Below are positions 15,919 through 27,131 of a stretch of 64,000 bases of DNA, in pieces (the stretch's first letter is position 1; each line of letters opens with the position of its first letter). Source of the DNA: Neiella marina (GTDB lineage: Bacteria; Pseudomonadota; Gammaproteobacteria; Enterobacterales; Neiellaceae); assembly GCF_002165625.1 (NCBI RefSeq), contig NZ_NGNS01000004.1, positions 186,001 through 250,000 on the forward strand. Reading direction: 5' to 3'. Both the position numbers and the translations under genes were made by a program. The notes under the pieces were generated by a model. That model was not told the DNA's origin, searched no databases, and saw only the letters and a program-made list of their open reading frames with translations.

Positions 15919-17338
15919 GCAAACTGCCTTACCTAAACTGGGCTTGCTGTACCTAAATCACGTCCTGCGCTTCTTCGACCGTTCTAACTTTAAACACTGG
16001 CCGAACCGTATTGAACATGTCACATATCGCTGGGGCAACGACAAGCAACGTTTTATCAACGAAGTGAAGCGGAAAAAAATTGATGTTCTGATTGGCAATA
16101 TCCCGGCCACCGCTTATGAGACCTTTCGCGAAATTGCTCGTGAGCTTCCCGGCGTCCGGTTTGTCCCGTCACTTGATGCTCAGTTTGCCAATAAATCGAA
16201 AGAAAACGTCACTCACTTTTGTCACAAGTACCAACTTCCAGTACCGAAGACAGAGATTTTCTACGTCCGAGAGCAAGCCAACACTTTTCTGCGCCAAACT
16301 ACTTACCCCAAGATCATCAAACGTAGTTATGGTCCTTCCAATTACGGTGGCTACTACGTTCATAAAGTGGACAGTTACTCAGAAGCCGAAGCACTATTAG
16401 ATAACAAGCGCTACTTGCCAATTTATGTGCAAGATTTTGTGCCAATGCAGGCAGATATTCGTGTCATGCTAGTTGGCCATAAACCGGTTTGCGCATTCTG
16501 GCGTCGCCCCCCTGAAGGAGAGTGGCTCACCAACACCTCTCAAGGTGGCAGCATGGACTATCAGAATGTACCGCAACGGGCACTAGATATTGCCGTAGAA
16601 GCCTCACGAGCAGCCAACGCCGAGTACTGGGCATGTGACATCGCCTTGGGCCATGATAACGAATTTCGTATTCTTGAATGCGCTACAGCCTTTGCCGCCT
16701 TTCCCTACATCAGAGATTGGATAGGCCAGTACTTATGCTGGCAACTGTCCGACGGCCGCCTCGCTCGTCCGCATATTCCTGACTATAACTGGGAAGAGCT
16801 GGGCAAAATGTCCTCTCAGGTGCTGCGTACGCTGCGCCATATTCAATTCAGCTCCAGCGCCGAAATCTACCCGCAAACCGATTGCGGCGAAATGTTCGAT
16901 GAGTTGACCCCGCAGGGTTATCCAATTCTAGGCGTGCAATATCGGTCATTTGAGGAATGGCCGAGTGAACACTGGAACTTTCAAGACCGCTTTGGACGCC
17001 AGCCGTTGGCCGGTGTTAAAACCAACCACAGCCTAATTGCTGAGGCTGGTGAAGATGTTGCCGTCGTCATTACTGCCTCGAATGAAATCAGCGGCGCAGT
17101 TGAACATCAAAGTGAGCTTGCAACCTTATCCGATCAGCAAGTTCGTGACTTTCTACTGAGCGTCAATGGCATTGGCGAGAAAACCGTCGAGCAGTTACTG
17201 GGTGTGTTCTCAGGAGCCAGTTTAATTCGTGCGTTGCAAGAAGATCCCACGCGCCTGACCCAAGTAAAAAGCATTAAGCATAAGAAGCTCGATAGCATCA
17301 TCGAGCAATGGCAGAAAACTCAACTTAGCTTGGCTTGA
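15911..17338 (+). CDS. Divergent ATP-grasp protein with C-terminal helix-hairpin-helix domain
   Basis: I start at ATG 15911, inside the end of the first ligase gene, rather than at the earlier in-frame codons. The 475-residue product has an N-terminal domain (LPKLGLLYLNHVLRFFDRSN), and an ATP-grasp core with KIIKRSYGPSNYGGYY, IYVQDFV and DIRVMLVGHKPVCAFWRR. The usual E-x-N metal motif reads ILECATAF, lacking the Asn. A linker follows. Residues ~406-465 then form an (HhH)2 unit like that of UvrC: LSVNGIGEKTVEQLL, FSGASLIRAL and VKSIKHKKLDSIIEQW. This domain normally binds DNA, so a nucleic-acid-associated ligase or pseudoenzyme partner is possible. Function is unknown. Confidence 0.82.
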   Translation: MPEQTALPKLGLLYLNHVLRFFDRSNFKHWPNRIEHVTYRWGNDKQRFINEVKRKKIDVLIGNIPATAYETFREIARELPGVRFVPSLDAQFANKSKENVTHFCHKYQLPVPKTEIFYVREQANTFLRQTTYPKIIKRSYGPSNYGGYYVHKVDSYSEAEALLDNKRYLPIYVQDFVPMQADIRVMLVGHKPVCAFWRRPPEGEWLTNTSQGGSMDYQNVPQRALDIAVEASRAANAEYWACDIALGHDNEFRILECATAFAAFPYIRDWIGQYLCWQLSDGRLARPHIPDYNWEELGKMSSQVLRTLRHIQFSSSAEIYPQTDCGEMFDELTPQGYPILGVQYRSFEEWPSEHWNFQDRFGRQPLAGVKTNHSLIAEAGEDVAVVITASNEISGAVEHQSELATLSDQQVRDFLLSVNGIGEKTVEQLLGVFSGASLIRALQEDPTRLTQVKSIKHKKLDSIIEQWQKTQLSLA

Positions 17339-17401
17339 TCAACAACGGCCAATGATCGCGCTAAACATGGTTGAAAGAGCACAGATTCGGATACAACACC
17401 T

Positions 17402-20092
17402 ATGAAGCAACAGTACATTTCTTACCAACAAACTATTGACTACCTGAAGCAAGCGATGGGAGAAAATCCACATCTAATGCGCTTGCAAACCATTGGTGAG
17501 ACTTGGGAAGGGCGGCCGATTATCATGGTTACCATGTCGTTAGATGTTGCCTATGCTGACGAGAAGCCGGCATTGCTATACACCGGCACGATACACGCCA
17601 GAGAGTGGATCGGAATCGAGTTGGCAATCTCGTTGGTCAGGTATGTCATCGATAACTACAAGGTCAATCCACAGCTACTTGATACCTTAAGCCGCAACAC
17701 CTTGTATATGGTGCCGTGTCTCAACCCCGATGGTTTTGAGTATTCACGCAACCACTTCTCATTTTGGCGCAAAAATCGGCGCGACAATGGTGATGGCACA
17801 TTTGGCGTCGATCTCAACCGCAATTTTGATGTCCGTTTTAAAGCCAGTAATGACACCAGTGCCAATACCTATGGCGGTCCAGCGCCGTTTTCAGAGCCAG
17901 AAACTAGAGCCATCAAAGGCTTTGTTGAACGTCATCCCAACATCACTATCGCTTTGGATTATCACTCGCAGGGTAATGTGTTTTTCCCCGCCCATAAGTT
18001 CAACCATGAAGCCGAAATCGAAGGTACCGATCTGAATGTGCTGTGTGCCAACATGGCACGAGAAATAGAACGAGTAACAGGGCGACGTTACGGCATCCAT
18101 CGCGGCAAGCCGCCAACTAATTTAATTCATGGTAGCGGCCGAGAGTACTATTACTCAAAAGGCATTATTGGTACCGTAGTTGAAGTCGGTACCCGCAATA
18201 TTCCCGACTATTTGGTGAACATGTCGCAGAGCGTCGATGAGAATATTCCAGCAGTGCTCTACGCCCTAAAGTCAGCAATTCACTATTCCAAACACGCCCC
18301 TAAGCGAGTCGCGAACTTTACCGTCGAGTCGATAGGCGCCAATGAAGTCACGCTCAGTTGGGATGCCGAAACCGAGCCAGATTTATACTTCGAAATCCAT
18401 CGTTCTGAACGCGGCAAAAGTCCCTGCGTCGATGAAAACCTGGTTGCCATTACCCGCTCCCAGCAATACACCGACGTGCAATTAAAAAGTGGCCAGCGCT
18501 ATTTTTATAATATTCGGGCAGTCGATAGGGTGCGTAAAGTAAAGTCTCCTTGGGCGCCAGAATTACAACTCAAAACCCTGCTCGGTCATGATGAGTTTTC
18601 TCATACGGCCTACCCACTAAAAGCGCAGCTTGGCTATGTTGGCGAGAAAACCCTGAAACGAAATGCTGAGCACTTTGGCCACAACTCGCTATTTGTTGGC
18701 GTTAGCCGCGCTAAGGGCTGTTGCTACGGCGTCATGGTTTTTCAGTTTGGCAGCCTGCCTGTCGATGTATTGCTCCGCAAAGCGTCGCTAGCCTTGTACC
18801 CGATGAATCGAGTCAATGCCAAAATTGAGCGCTTCGGAGAGTGGTCAATATCAATCTTGGATGAGGCCGATATCACTGACCTCACCAACTACGAGCAAAT
18901 CGCCAATGCTGTACCGCTTCAAACCTTGGGCAATGCCATCGAGTCAGATCGGCTTACCCAAGGCATTTGGAGCAGCTGGAATTTCACCGAAGTAGAGCGC
19001 CGTATTCTGGCCCAACAAATAGTTGGTGGTCGGGTAATTTTGCGCGTCGAAGGCCCGAGCCAGCTGCCTCAAGGGCATGATTCACAAATGATGCAATTTG
19101 ATATCGGTTATGGTCGCTTTGGTGGTGGCATTCACTATCGACCCAGTCTGCAACTCATTTTCACCAAGCAACCACAAAGCATGACTTTCTTGCCCGTTGC
19201 GATGAACACGATAGCCCGAGCAGGAGTCAAGCCTGAGCAACTCGCTAGCGGCTTCGATAACCAAGGCGACAAAGTCTACGGCGGTTTAGCCTTCTCGCTG
19301 GCCGGTTTACCTGAGCCGGATAAAACAGTGATCACCACGGCTTATGTGCAACTAAGCGCGAAAAACAAACTGGCCACCAATAAAGACATTCGCTTTACCA
19401 TCGAGCTCGCTGAATTAGAAGATGTCGACTATCAGAGCGTTCGCACTCGGGAGCAGATCGAGTTCATTGGCTATGAAGTTAGCAATTCGCAATTAAAAGA
19501 GAAAAGCCAGCATCATTTTGTCTTTGACAGTTACTGCCGCAATCAGCTTGAGCAGTGCCATGCTGATGGAAAGGATGTATTTCTGGTATTGCGCCCGACA
19601 ACACCATCACAAGAAAAAAATGCGCTGATAGACTGGTATGCCCAAGGCAGTGACAAGCAAGCCAAATTAGTGATTGAATTCATTGAACGACGCAAACAAG
19701 CACTGCCACAACCGACCGATTTTCGTGCCGAAATAGAAGGCAACAAGGTTAAGCTCAGCTGGACCCCACCGACAGATGACAATTTGGTCGGTTGTTATGT
19801 GGTCCGCAATCGCTTCCACCCGCCACGTTCACCATTTGACGGCGTCAAACTATATGGTGGCAAAGATAACTACACCTATGACTCATTCGGTAATGCCAAT
19901 ATTGCCAAATACTATTCAGTATTTAGCTACGACGATGTTCCAAATTACTCGCAACCAGCGAGCATGATGTTTAGCGTCGATGAGGTAATTCACATTGATG
20001 AGGATGTGATTGAAACTCAGGAAGAAGAGGAAGAACGTTTACAGCGGGAGGATGAGATACCTGAACCCGCCAATCAACAGCAATCTGAGTAG
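17402..20092 (+). CDS. Large M14 zinc carboxypeptidase with fibronectin type III and beta-sandwich domains, no signal peptide
   Basis: An 896-residue protein. The N-terminal ~295 residues are an M14 domain with the metal ligands H65 and E68 (TIHAREWIG), the substrate pair N139-R140 (DLNRNFD), the third ligand H188 (LDYHSQGN), and the catalytic E261 (GTVVEVGT); all key residues are present. A fibronectin type III domain follows (~302-390), then two related ~150-residue beta-rich modules resembling DNRLRE/CBM-like sandwiches, a second fibronectin domain (~775-860), and a Glu-rich tail. There is no signal peptide, odd for a multi-domain M14 enzyme, so it should act in the cytoplasm. It lies 63 bases after the ligase pair and is likely cotranscribed. 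Confidence 0.88.
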   Translation: MKQQYISYQQTIDYLKQAMGENPHLMRLQTIGETWEGRPIIMVTMSLDVAYADEKPALLYTGTIHAREWIGIELAISLVRYVIDNYKVNPQLLDTLSRNTLYMVPCLNPDGFEYSRNHFSFWRKNRRDNGDGTFGVDLNRNFDVRFKASNDTSANTYGGPAPFSEPETRAIKGFVERHPNITIALDYHSQGNVFFPAHKFNHEAEIEGTDLNVLCANMAREIERVTGRRYGIHRGKPPTNLIHGSGREYYYSKGIIGTVVEVGTRNIPDYLVNMSQSVDENIPAVLYALKSAIHYSKHAPKRVANFTVESIGANEVTLSWDAETEPDLYFEIHRSERGKSPCVDENLVAITRSQQYTDVQLKSGQRYFYNIRAVDRVRKVKSPWAPELQLKTLLGHDEFSHTAYPLKAQLGYVGEKTLKRNAEHFGHNSLFVGVSRAKGCCYGVMVFQFGSLPVDVLLRKASLALYPMNRVNAKIERFGEWSISILDEADITDLTNYEQIANAVPLQTLGNAIESDRLTQGIWSSWNFTEVERRILAQQIVGGRVILRVEGPSQLPQGHDSQMMQFDIGYGRFGGGIHYRPSLQLIFTKQPQSMTFLPVAMNTIARAGVKPEQLASGFDNQGDKVYGGLAFSLAGLPEPDKTVITTAYVQLSAKNKLATNKDIRFTIELAELEDVDYQSVRTREQIEFIGYEVSNSQLKEKSQHHFVFDSYCRNQLEQCHADGKDVFLVLRPTTPSQEKNALIDWYAQGSDKQAKLVIEFIERRKQALPQPTDFRAEIEGNKVKLSWTPPTDDNLVGCYVVRNRFHPPRSPFDGVKLYGGKDNYTYDSFGNANIAKYYSVFSYDDVPNYSQPASMMFSVDEVIHIDEDVIETQEEEEERLQREDEIPEPANQQQSE

Positions 20093-20363
20093 CGCCGTTA
20101 TGACATCCCCCCTTGTTAATGAGCAAGGCTTGGGGGGTATTCTCAAGTAAGTCAATCGCCCCCCTACCTTACATCAATCAGCGACTATTTATTGACCAAC
20201 GACAGTTGCTTGGCACTTTTTGTTGCCAGGTTAAATAATAGCCACGTTGTCAGAAATTTTGCTTCCATTGCTGAATGATAAATTGTATTTCAAAGGTCAT
20301 GTTTTGAACTCAAGGCCTCCCTGACGAATAGGGAAATCTAGACATTGCATAGAGGATTGGATT
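20093..20363. other. Intergenic region after the carboxypeptidase
   Basis: It contains an imperfect inverted repeat (CCCCCC at 20107-20112 with GGGGGG at 20132-20137) without a T run, which may end the upstream transcript weakly, and the leader of the next gene. I see no gene in it. Confidence 0.4.
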
Positions 20364-23183
<2,820 letters not shown>

Positions 23184-23285
23184 ACATTTGTTCTGGGCTG
23201 TTCAAACAAAGCACAACGCCATCTAACAAGTGAGCCCAGTAATGGGCTCCGCTACCTGTTACCGACCACCATTTCAGCGACGTAA

Positions 23286-23525
23286 TTAATCCTTAACGAA
23301 ACGAATGTTGCTGAATCCCATGCGGGCAAATTCTTTGTCACGAAAGTCGCGAACTGCCTTGTTGTTTTTGGAGACCATTTCAACTTGCTGCTCCATTCTC
23401 AAGTAGCTGGTCAAATCAACCCCTTCTTCAGCAGCGATGGCTTCAAACATGGTATTAAAGCGATCCTGAGCGAATGCGATTGTTTTATCCTGACCTTTAA
23501 AGCGGTAGTGGATTCGCTTTGCCAT
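23286..23525 (-). CDS. DUF2960 family small protein
   Basis: A 79-residue soluble protein beginning MAKRIHYRFKGQDKTIAFAQ, with FEAIAAEEGVDLTSYLRMEQ and ending VRDFRDKEFARMGFSNIRFV. It matches my memory of DUF2960, a small conserved family of Shewanella and Vibrio relatives with no known function. The high conservation and a promoter core shared with the rpsP operon suggest a growth-linked role; this is inference. It is divergent from the NYN-domain gene. Confidence 0.72.
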   Translation of the reverse strand: MAKRIHYRFKGQDKTIAFAQDRFNTMFEAIAAEEGVDLTSYLRMEQQVEMVSKNNKAVRDFRDKEFARMGFSNIRFVKD

Positions 23526-23564
23526 CGTCGTTCTCCTTTAAGGCATCAATTAATAAGCGCTCGC

Positions 23565-23592
23565 ACCTTAATCGAAACAAGTTAGAATGCAA
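23565..23592 (-). promoter_or_regulatory. Likely promoter of the DUF2960 gene
   Basis: On the minus strand, TTGCAT (plus 23587-23592) and TAAGGT (plus 23565-23570) are 16 bases apart. From GCTTGCATTCTAAC onward, 24 of 30 bases match the rpsP promoter region at 13459-13488. The distance to the start codon is about 40 bases. Confidence 0.5.
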
Positions 23593-23618
23593 GCCATTGA
23601 CCGGCCAAAACTCTAGTT

Positions 23619-24089
23619 ATGAAATCAATTCTAATCCTAGTCGACGTCCAAAATGTCTACTACACCACCCGTCAGGCTCACGGCCGTAACTTTGATTACA
23701 ACCAATTTTGGGCTCGGGCAACAGAAGGCAAGCGAGTTAGCAAAGCGATCGCTTATGCCATCGATCGCGGCGACCAAAAACAGCGAGAGTTTCAGAACAT
23801 TCTTCGCGCCATTGGTTTTGAGGTAAAACTAAAACCCTTTATTCAGCGCTCAGACGGCTCGGCCAAGGGCGACTGGGATGTCGGTATCACTATTGATGCA
23901 ATGGAATATGCCGCACAGGTTGACGAAGTCATTCTGGTATCGGGCGACGGTGATTTTGACTTGCTGGTGACGCACTTAACGAGCAAAGGCAAACGAGTGG
24001 ATGTCTATGGCGTTGAACAATTGACTGCCGACTCGCTGAAGCGAGCAGCCAGTGAGTTCAACGCCATTGCTGGCGATTTGCTGCTGTAG
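23619..24089 (+). CDS. NYN domain (LabA/DUF88-like) protein
   Basis: A 156-residue protein made of one NYN (PIN-like) domain. The acidic metal-site residues are in ILVDVQNVYYT (D9 and N12), GDWDVGITIDAMEY (with D for the second acidic site), and LVSGDGDFDLLVTHL (D-x-D). The C-terminal GKRVDVYGVEQLTADSLKRA completes the fold. NYN proteins are often ribonucleases in RNA turnover, and the acidic quartet is intact, so nuclease activity is plausible. It is a single gene, divergent from DUF2960. Confidence 0.88.
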   Translation: MKSILILVDVQNVYYTTRQAHGRNFDYNQFWARATEGKRVSKAIAYAIDRGDQKQREFQNILRAIGFEVKLKPFIQRSDGSAKGDWDVGITIDAMEYAAQVDEVILVSGDGDFDLLVTHLTSKGKRVDVYGVEQLTADSLKRAASEFNAIAGDLLL

Positions 24090-24100
24090 CTCTTCTTCAT

Positions 24101-24670
24101 TCACTTAATGATTTGTTGGTATGACGCCTTAGAAAGCTCTGTTGCCGCTTCAAAACACCAAACACTGGCATAAGGCACCGAGCAACTGAGCATGGTTTCC
24201 CAAGACTTGTTAGCGGCAAGCGCCAGCCACAGCCGAATCACGCCTGCGTGGGTAAACACGACGACATTTTGCTTGTCGAACTTGCGCCACAGTTGATGAT
24301 AATAACCTTCTACCCGCATACGAAACTGTTCAAGCGACTCGCCATTGGGAAATTGGAACTGGGTTGGTGTTTTCGCCCAGCGATCAAGCTCGGCACGATT
24401 GATATCGTTCCAGCCCTGGCCTTCCCAATCACCAAAATTAACTTCTGCAATCGCCGCTTCAATGATGACAGGGACCTTGTTATAGCTTGTTTCAGCTAGC
24501 TTGCGGCAACGTTGAAGCGGACTAGAAACAACCACAGCGGGTTGTTGCGGTAAAGCAGCTTGAAGTCTCAGAGCAGTTTGCTCATAAGGCACTTTGGCAT
24601 TGCAGTCGGTTTGGCCATAACAGCATCCAGTCAACTCAGTTTCATCATGTCTTACAACATAAAGCGCCAT
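24101..24670 (-). CDS. CobC-like histidine phosphatase (putative alpha-ribazole phosphatase), RHD variant
   Basis: The ATG at 24670 is one base past the cobS stop, so this is the third gene of the cobT-cobS unit and the likely phosphatase for alpha-ribazole phosphate. The 189-residue protein keeps SSPLQRCRKLAET, NFGDWEGQGW and FTHAGVIRLW (second catalytic His), but the first motif reads VVRHDETELTG where the family almost always has RHGET. The catalytic His remains; Asp in place of Gly next to it is unusual and could lower or change activity. Context supports a CobC role; family membership is firm. Confidence 0.8.
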   Translation of the reverse strand: MALYVVRHDETELTGCCYGQTDCNAKVPYEQTALRLQAALPQQPAVVVSSPLQRCRKLAETSYNKVPVIIEAAIAEVNFGDWEGQGWNDINRAELDRWAKTPTQFQFPNGESLEQFRMRVEGYYHQLWRKFDKQNVVVFTHAGVIRLWLALAANKSWETMLSCSVPYASVWCFEAATELSKASYQQIIK

Positions 24671-24671
24671 C

Positions 24672-25409
24672 CTAAAGCGCCAACCAAGCAAGCAAAACAG
24701 CTAACTCAACCAACTGCTGCTGAGCGCCTAAGGTATCACCGGTATAACCCCCAAGCTGGCGTTTGAGAAACAGTATCCAGCACAGTGAAACCAGTGCCGC
24801 ACTGGCTAACACAGCCATGCTTTCTTCAATTGTCAGCCAATAGAAAGGTAACGCCACAAACAAGGCTGCAAGTAACCAACGGCCATAAGATAGCTGTTGT
24901 ACCACAGGTTTGGCTTTGGACTGACCTGCTCTGACATAGGGCAGCCAGATCATCGCAGCCATTGCCGCCCACCGACTCAGCGAGTGACCGACAAATAAAA
25001 CTATCACGCCGACTTGCGGCAATAAATCGACCAACAAAACCGCTTTCAGTGTCAGCATGGCCCACAAGGCCAAACTGCCATAGGTCCCCAAGCGAGAATC
25101 GGTCATGATGGCGAGTTTCTTATCACGTTCAAAGGCGCCGCCAAGACCATCCATAGTGTCCGCCCAGCCATCTTCATGAAAACCACCGGTAATACAAAAA
25201 CCAGCAGCCATCGTCAGGAGCACCGCAATTTCCGCAGGCCACCAGCTATTCGCTAGCAAGTAAACCATTGCCATCAAACCCGCAACGATCAAGCCCACCA
25301 AAGGAAAGTAAACTGCTGAGCGTCTTAATGCCTGTTCGGAAAAGTTTGGATGGGCAGGCACTGGCAAGCGGGTGAAGAACCCTAGGGCTAAAAACACATC
25401 ATGGATCAT
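24672..25409 (-). CDS. cobS: Adenosylcobinamide-GDP ribazoletransferase (cobalamin synthase)
   Basis: A 245-residue integral membrane protein with several hydrophobic helices and the CobS motif EDGWADTMDGLGGAFERDKK, whose Asp residues bind magnesium. It joins adenosylcobinamide-GDP and alpha-ribazole(-phosphate) in the last stage of cobalamin assembly. Its start overlaps the cobT stop by four bases (ATGA arrangement). Confidence 0.95.
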   Translation of the reverse strand: MIHDVFLALGFFTRLPVPAHPNFSEQALRRSAVYFPLVGLIVAGLMAMVYLLANSWWPAEIAVLLTMAAGFCITGGFHEDGWADTMDGLGGAFERDKKLAIMTDSRLGTYGSLALWAMLTLKAVLLVDLLPQVGVIVLFVGHSLSRWAAMAAMIWLPYVRAGQSKAKPVVQQLSYGRWLLAALFVALPFYWLTIEESMAVLASAALVSLCWILFLKRQLGGYTGDTLGAQQQLVELAVLLAWLAL

Positions 25410-26413
25410 GCCGAGCTAACTCCAGCATCGGCAAAACTGGCCATTTCATTGAGCATTGCTACCGCGCATTTAACCAAAGGGTAGGCCAAAGCGCTGCCGG
25501 TTCCTTCTCCTAAACGCAATTTCAGATCGATTAGCGCTTCGGCGTCCAATGCTTGCAACATCGCACTGTGCGCAGGCTCGGCCGATGCGTGGGAAAACAG
25601 CCAGTTTGATTTGCTATTCGGTTCCATGTACTCAGCGACGAGTGCCGCAGCCGAGGCGATAAAGCCATCAACCAAAACGGTTAATTGATGGTGTTTTGCT
25701 TCCAGCAGTACGCCAGCCATAGCGGCAATTTCAAAGCCTCCGACTTGCGCCAAAATCTGCGCTGCCGATAGCCCCTGACAACGCGACACTGCATCTGCTA
25801 CCACTTGCGCTTTGAGCGCAATGACATCGGCGCCAACGCCAGTGCCCGGGCCACATGCAGTCTTTGAATCCAATCCGGTCAATGCACTGAGCAAAGCCGA
25901 TGCAGCAGTGGTATTGCCGATCCCCATTTCGCCAATGATGATGATCTGATGCCCTTGTGCTGCGGCTCGCTGGGCAGCCTCTCGACCGACTAACAGTGCC
26001 TGTTGGCATTGCGTTTGAGTCATCGCCGGGCCATGGCGCATATTGTTGGTACCAGCAGCGACCGAGCAATGATGAACCCCGGGCCAGCGGGCGTCTGTAT
26101 CGACAATGCCCATATTGTAGAGTTCTAAGTCAATGCCATTGCTGCGGCAAAAAACATTCATCGCAGCGCCTCCTGCAGCGAAGTTGGCCAGCATTTGACT
26201 GGTAACTTGCTGCGGAAACAGGCTGACGCCCTCGTCGCATACGCCATGATCGGCGCCAAAAATAAACGCTTTGGCATTCTCGGCCGAAGGTGTCAGCGAT
26301 TGCTGAATCAAGCCAATTTGCAGGGCTACTTGTTCGAGTTTGCCCAGTGAGCCCAATGGCTTAGTTTTCTGATCAATCTTGTTTTGTAATTGTTGGCGCA
26401 ACGAAGTGGACAT
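25406..26413 (-). CDS. cobT: Nicotinate-nucleotide--dimethylbenzimidazole phosphoribosyltransferase
   Basis: A 335-residue CobT: KTKPLGSLGKLEQVALQIGL at the N-terminus, FGADHGVCDEGVSLFPQQVT, IIGEMGIGNTTAASALLSA and the C-terminal LRLGEGTGSALAYPL with the catalytic Glu. It activates the lower ligand base as alpha-ribazole phosphate. It is the first gene of cobT-cobS-cobC-like. The nucleotide-loop kinase cobU is not in this window, and no cobalamin riboswitch is seen in the short leader. Confidence 0.96.
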   Translation of the reverse strand: MSTSLRQQLQNKIDQKTKPLGSLGKLEQVALQIGLIQQSLTPSAENAKAFIFGADHGVCDEGVSLFPQQVTSQMLANFAAGGAAMNVFCRSNGIDLELYNMGIVDTDARWPGVHHCSVAAGTNNMRHGPAMTQTQCQQALLVGREAAQRAAAQGHQIIIIGEMGIGNTTAASALLSALTGLDSKTACGPGTGVGADVIALKAQVVADAVSRCQGLSAAQILAQVGGFEIAAMAGVLLEAKHHQLTVLVDGFIASAAALVAEYMEPNSKSNWLFSHASAEPAHSAMLQALDAEALIDLKLRLGEGTGSALAYPLVKCAVAMLNEMASFADAGVSSA

Positions 26414-26526
26414 GGTTTATTCCTAAACTATGCAGCAATAAGACTATTAAAACAGGGAGTTAGGATACTATCACTAATGACGCATTGAAGCTCACAGAGA
26501 TTGACAGTGTGAATATCTCCAATCAG

Positions 26527-26991
26527 TTACTTGGCAAAAGAAATCGCATTGAGGGCATTCGGTAACTGGAAGTGAATAATCACTCCTCCGAGCGCCACAA
26601 TTGACGCAGACACTAAACCAATTGTCATCGGTTCCATCTGTAACATGGCGATGATTTGGCCGCAGCCCGCGCTAACCAGACCAACGTAGGACCAACACAT
26701 AAAGTAAGCATGCAATCGCAGCCAAGAGCTTCTTGGGCGACGGACAAATACTGTGGTTAGCGCGCAAAACAAGGTTGCAAGGCTGACAAAAGCCAGTACA
26801 TGAAAGGGTCCAGCAGTTTGTGAATCACTGTATATACCAAGCGCACTGACATTCAATATTAGCAATGCCAGCGAATACAAGTAGCCCGTTGAGCGGTGAA
26901 CTTTGCCGCCTTTTGCTTGCCGAAAAAGCATCACCCCAAGAACCAGAGCTACGGTTGCAAACGCTAAATGGATAAAACCTAACCAAGTCAC
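26527..26991 (-). CDS. DUF2306-like membrane protein
   Basis: A 154-residue protein with four to five hydrophobic helices. It begins WLGFIHLAFATVALVLGVML, followed by AKGGKVHRSTGYLYSLALL, which is the typical start of the DUF2306 family (predicted membrane proteins), and RPRSSWLRLHAYFMCWSYVG in the middle with a conserved histidine that could bind heme or metal. Function is unknown. It lies downstream of the ffh gene on the same strand, but with a terminator at 27087-27114 between them. Confidence 0.75.
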   Translation of the reverse strand: MTWLGFIHLAFATVALVLGVMLFRQAKGGKVHRSTGYLYSLALLILNVSALGIYSDSQTAGPFHVLAFVSLATLFCALTTVFVRRPRSSWLRLHAYFMCWSYVGLVSAGCGQIIAMLQMEPMTIGLVSASIVALGGVIIHFQLPNALNAISFAK

Positions 26992-27086
26992 ACAGGCACT
27001 CTCTATTGTGTTTTAGACACATCAATAAATGTGAGCTTAGTCTAGTTTTAAAACCCAGCTAGTCAGATGAGCTGAACAGCGGCCAC

Positions 27087-27114
27087 AAAAAAGGAGCTGA
27101 ATACAGCTCCTTTT
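27087..27114 (-). terminator. Rho-independent terminator of ffh
   Basis: AAAAGGAGCTG, loop AATA and CAGCTCCTTTT form an 11-bp stem; read on the minus strand it is followed by six T. It lies 18 bases after the ffh stop. Confidence 0.9.
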
Positions 27115-27131
27115 GTCCTGATGACTTGTTT

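Noticed and set aside
13547-20092. Match to the GAK-type ATP-grasp system
   Set aside because: No amphi-Trp or CofD-like gene is present, and the partner genes here are carboxypeptidases.
26414-26526. Cobalamin riboswitch upstream of cobT
   Set aside because: The leader is short and I see no B12-box-like sequence.
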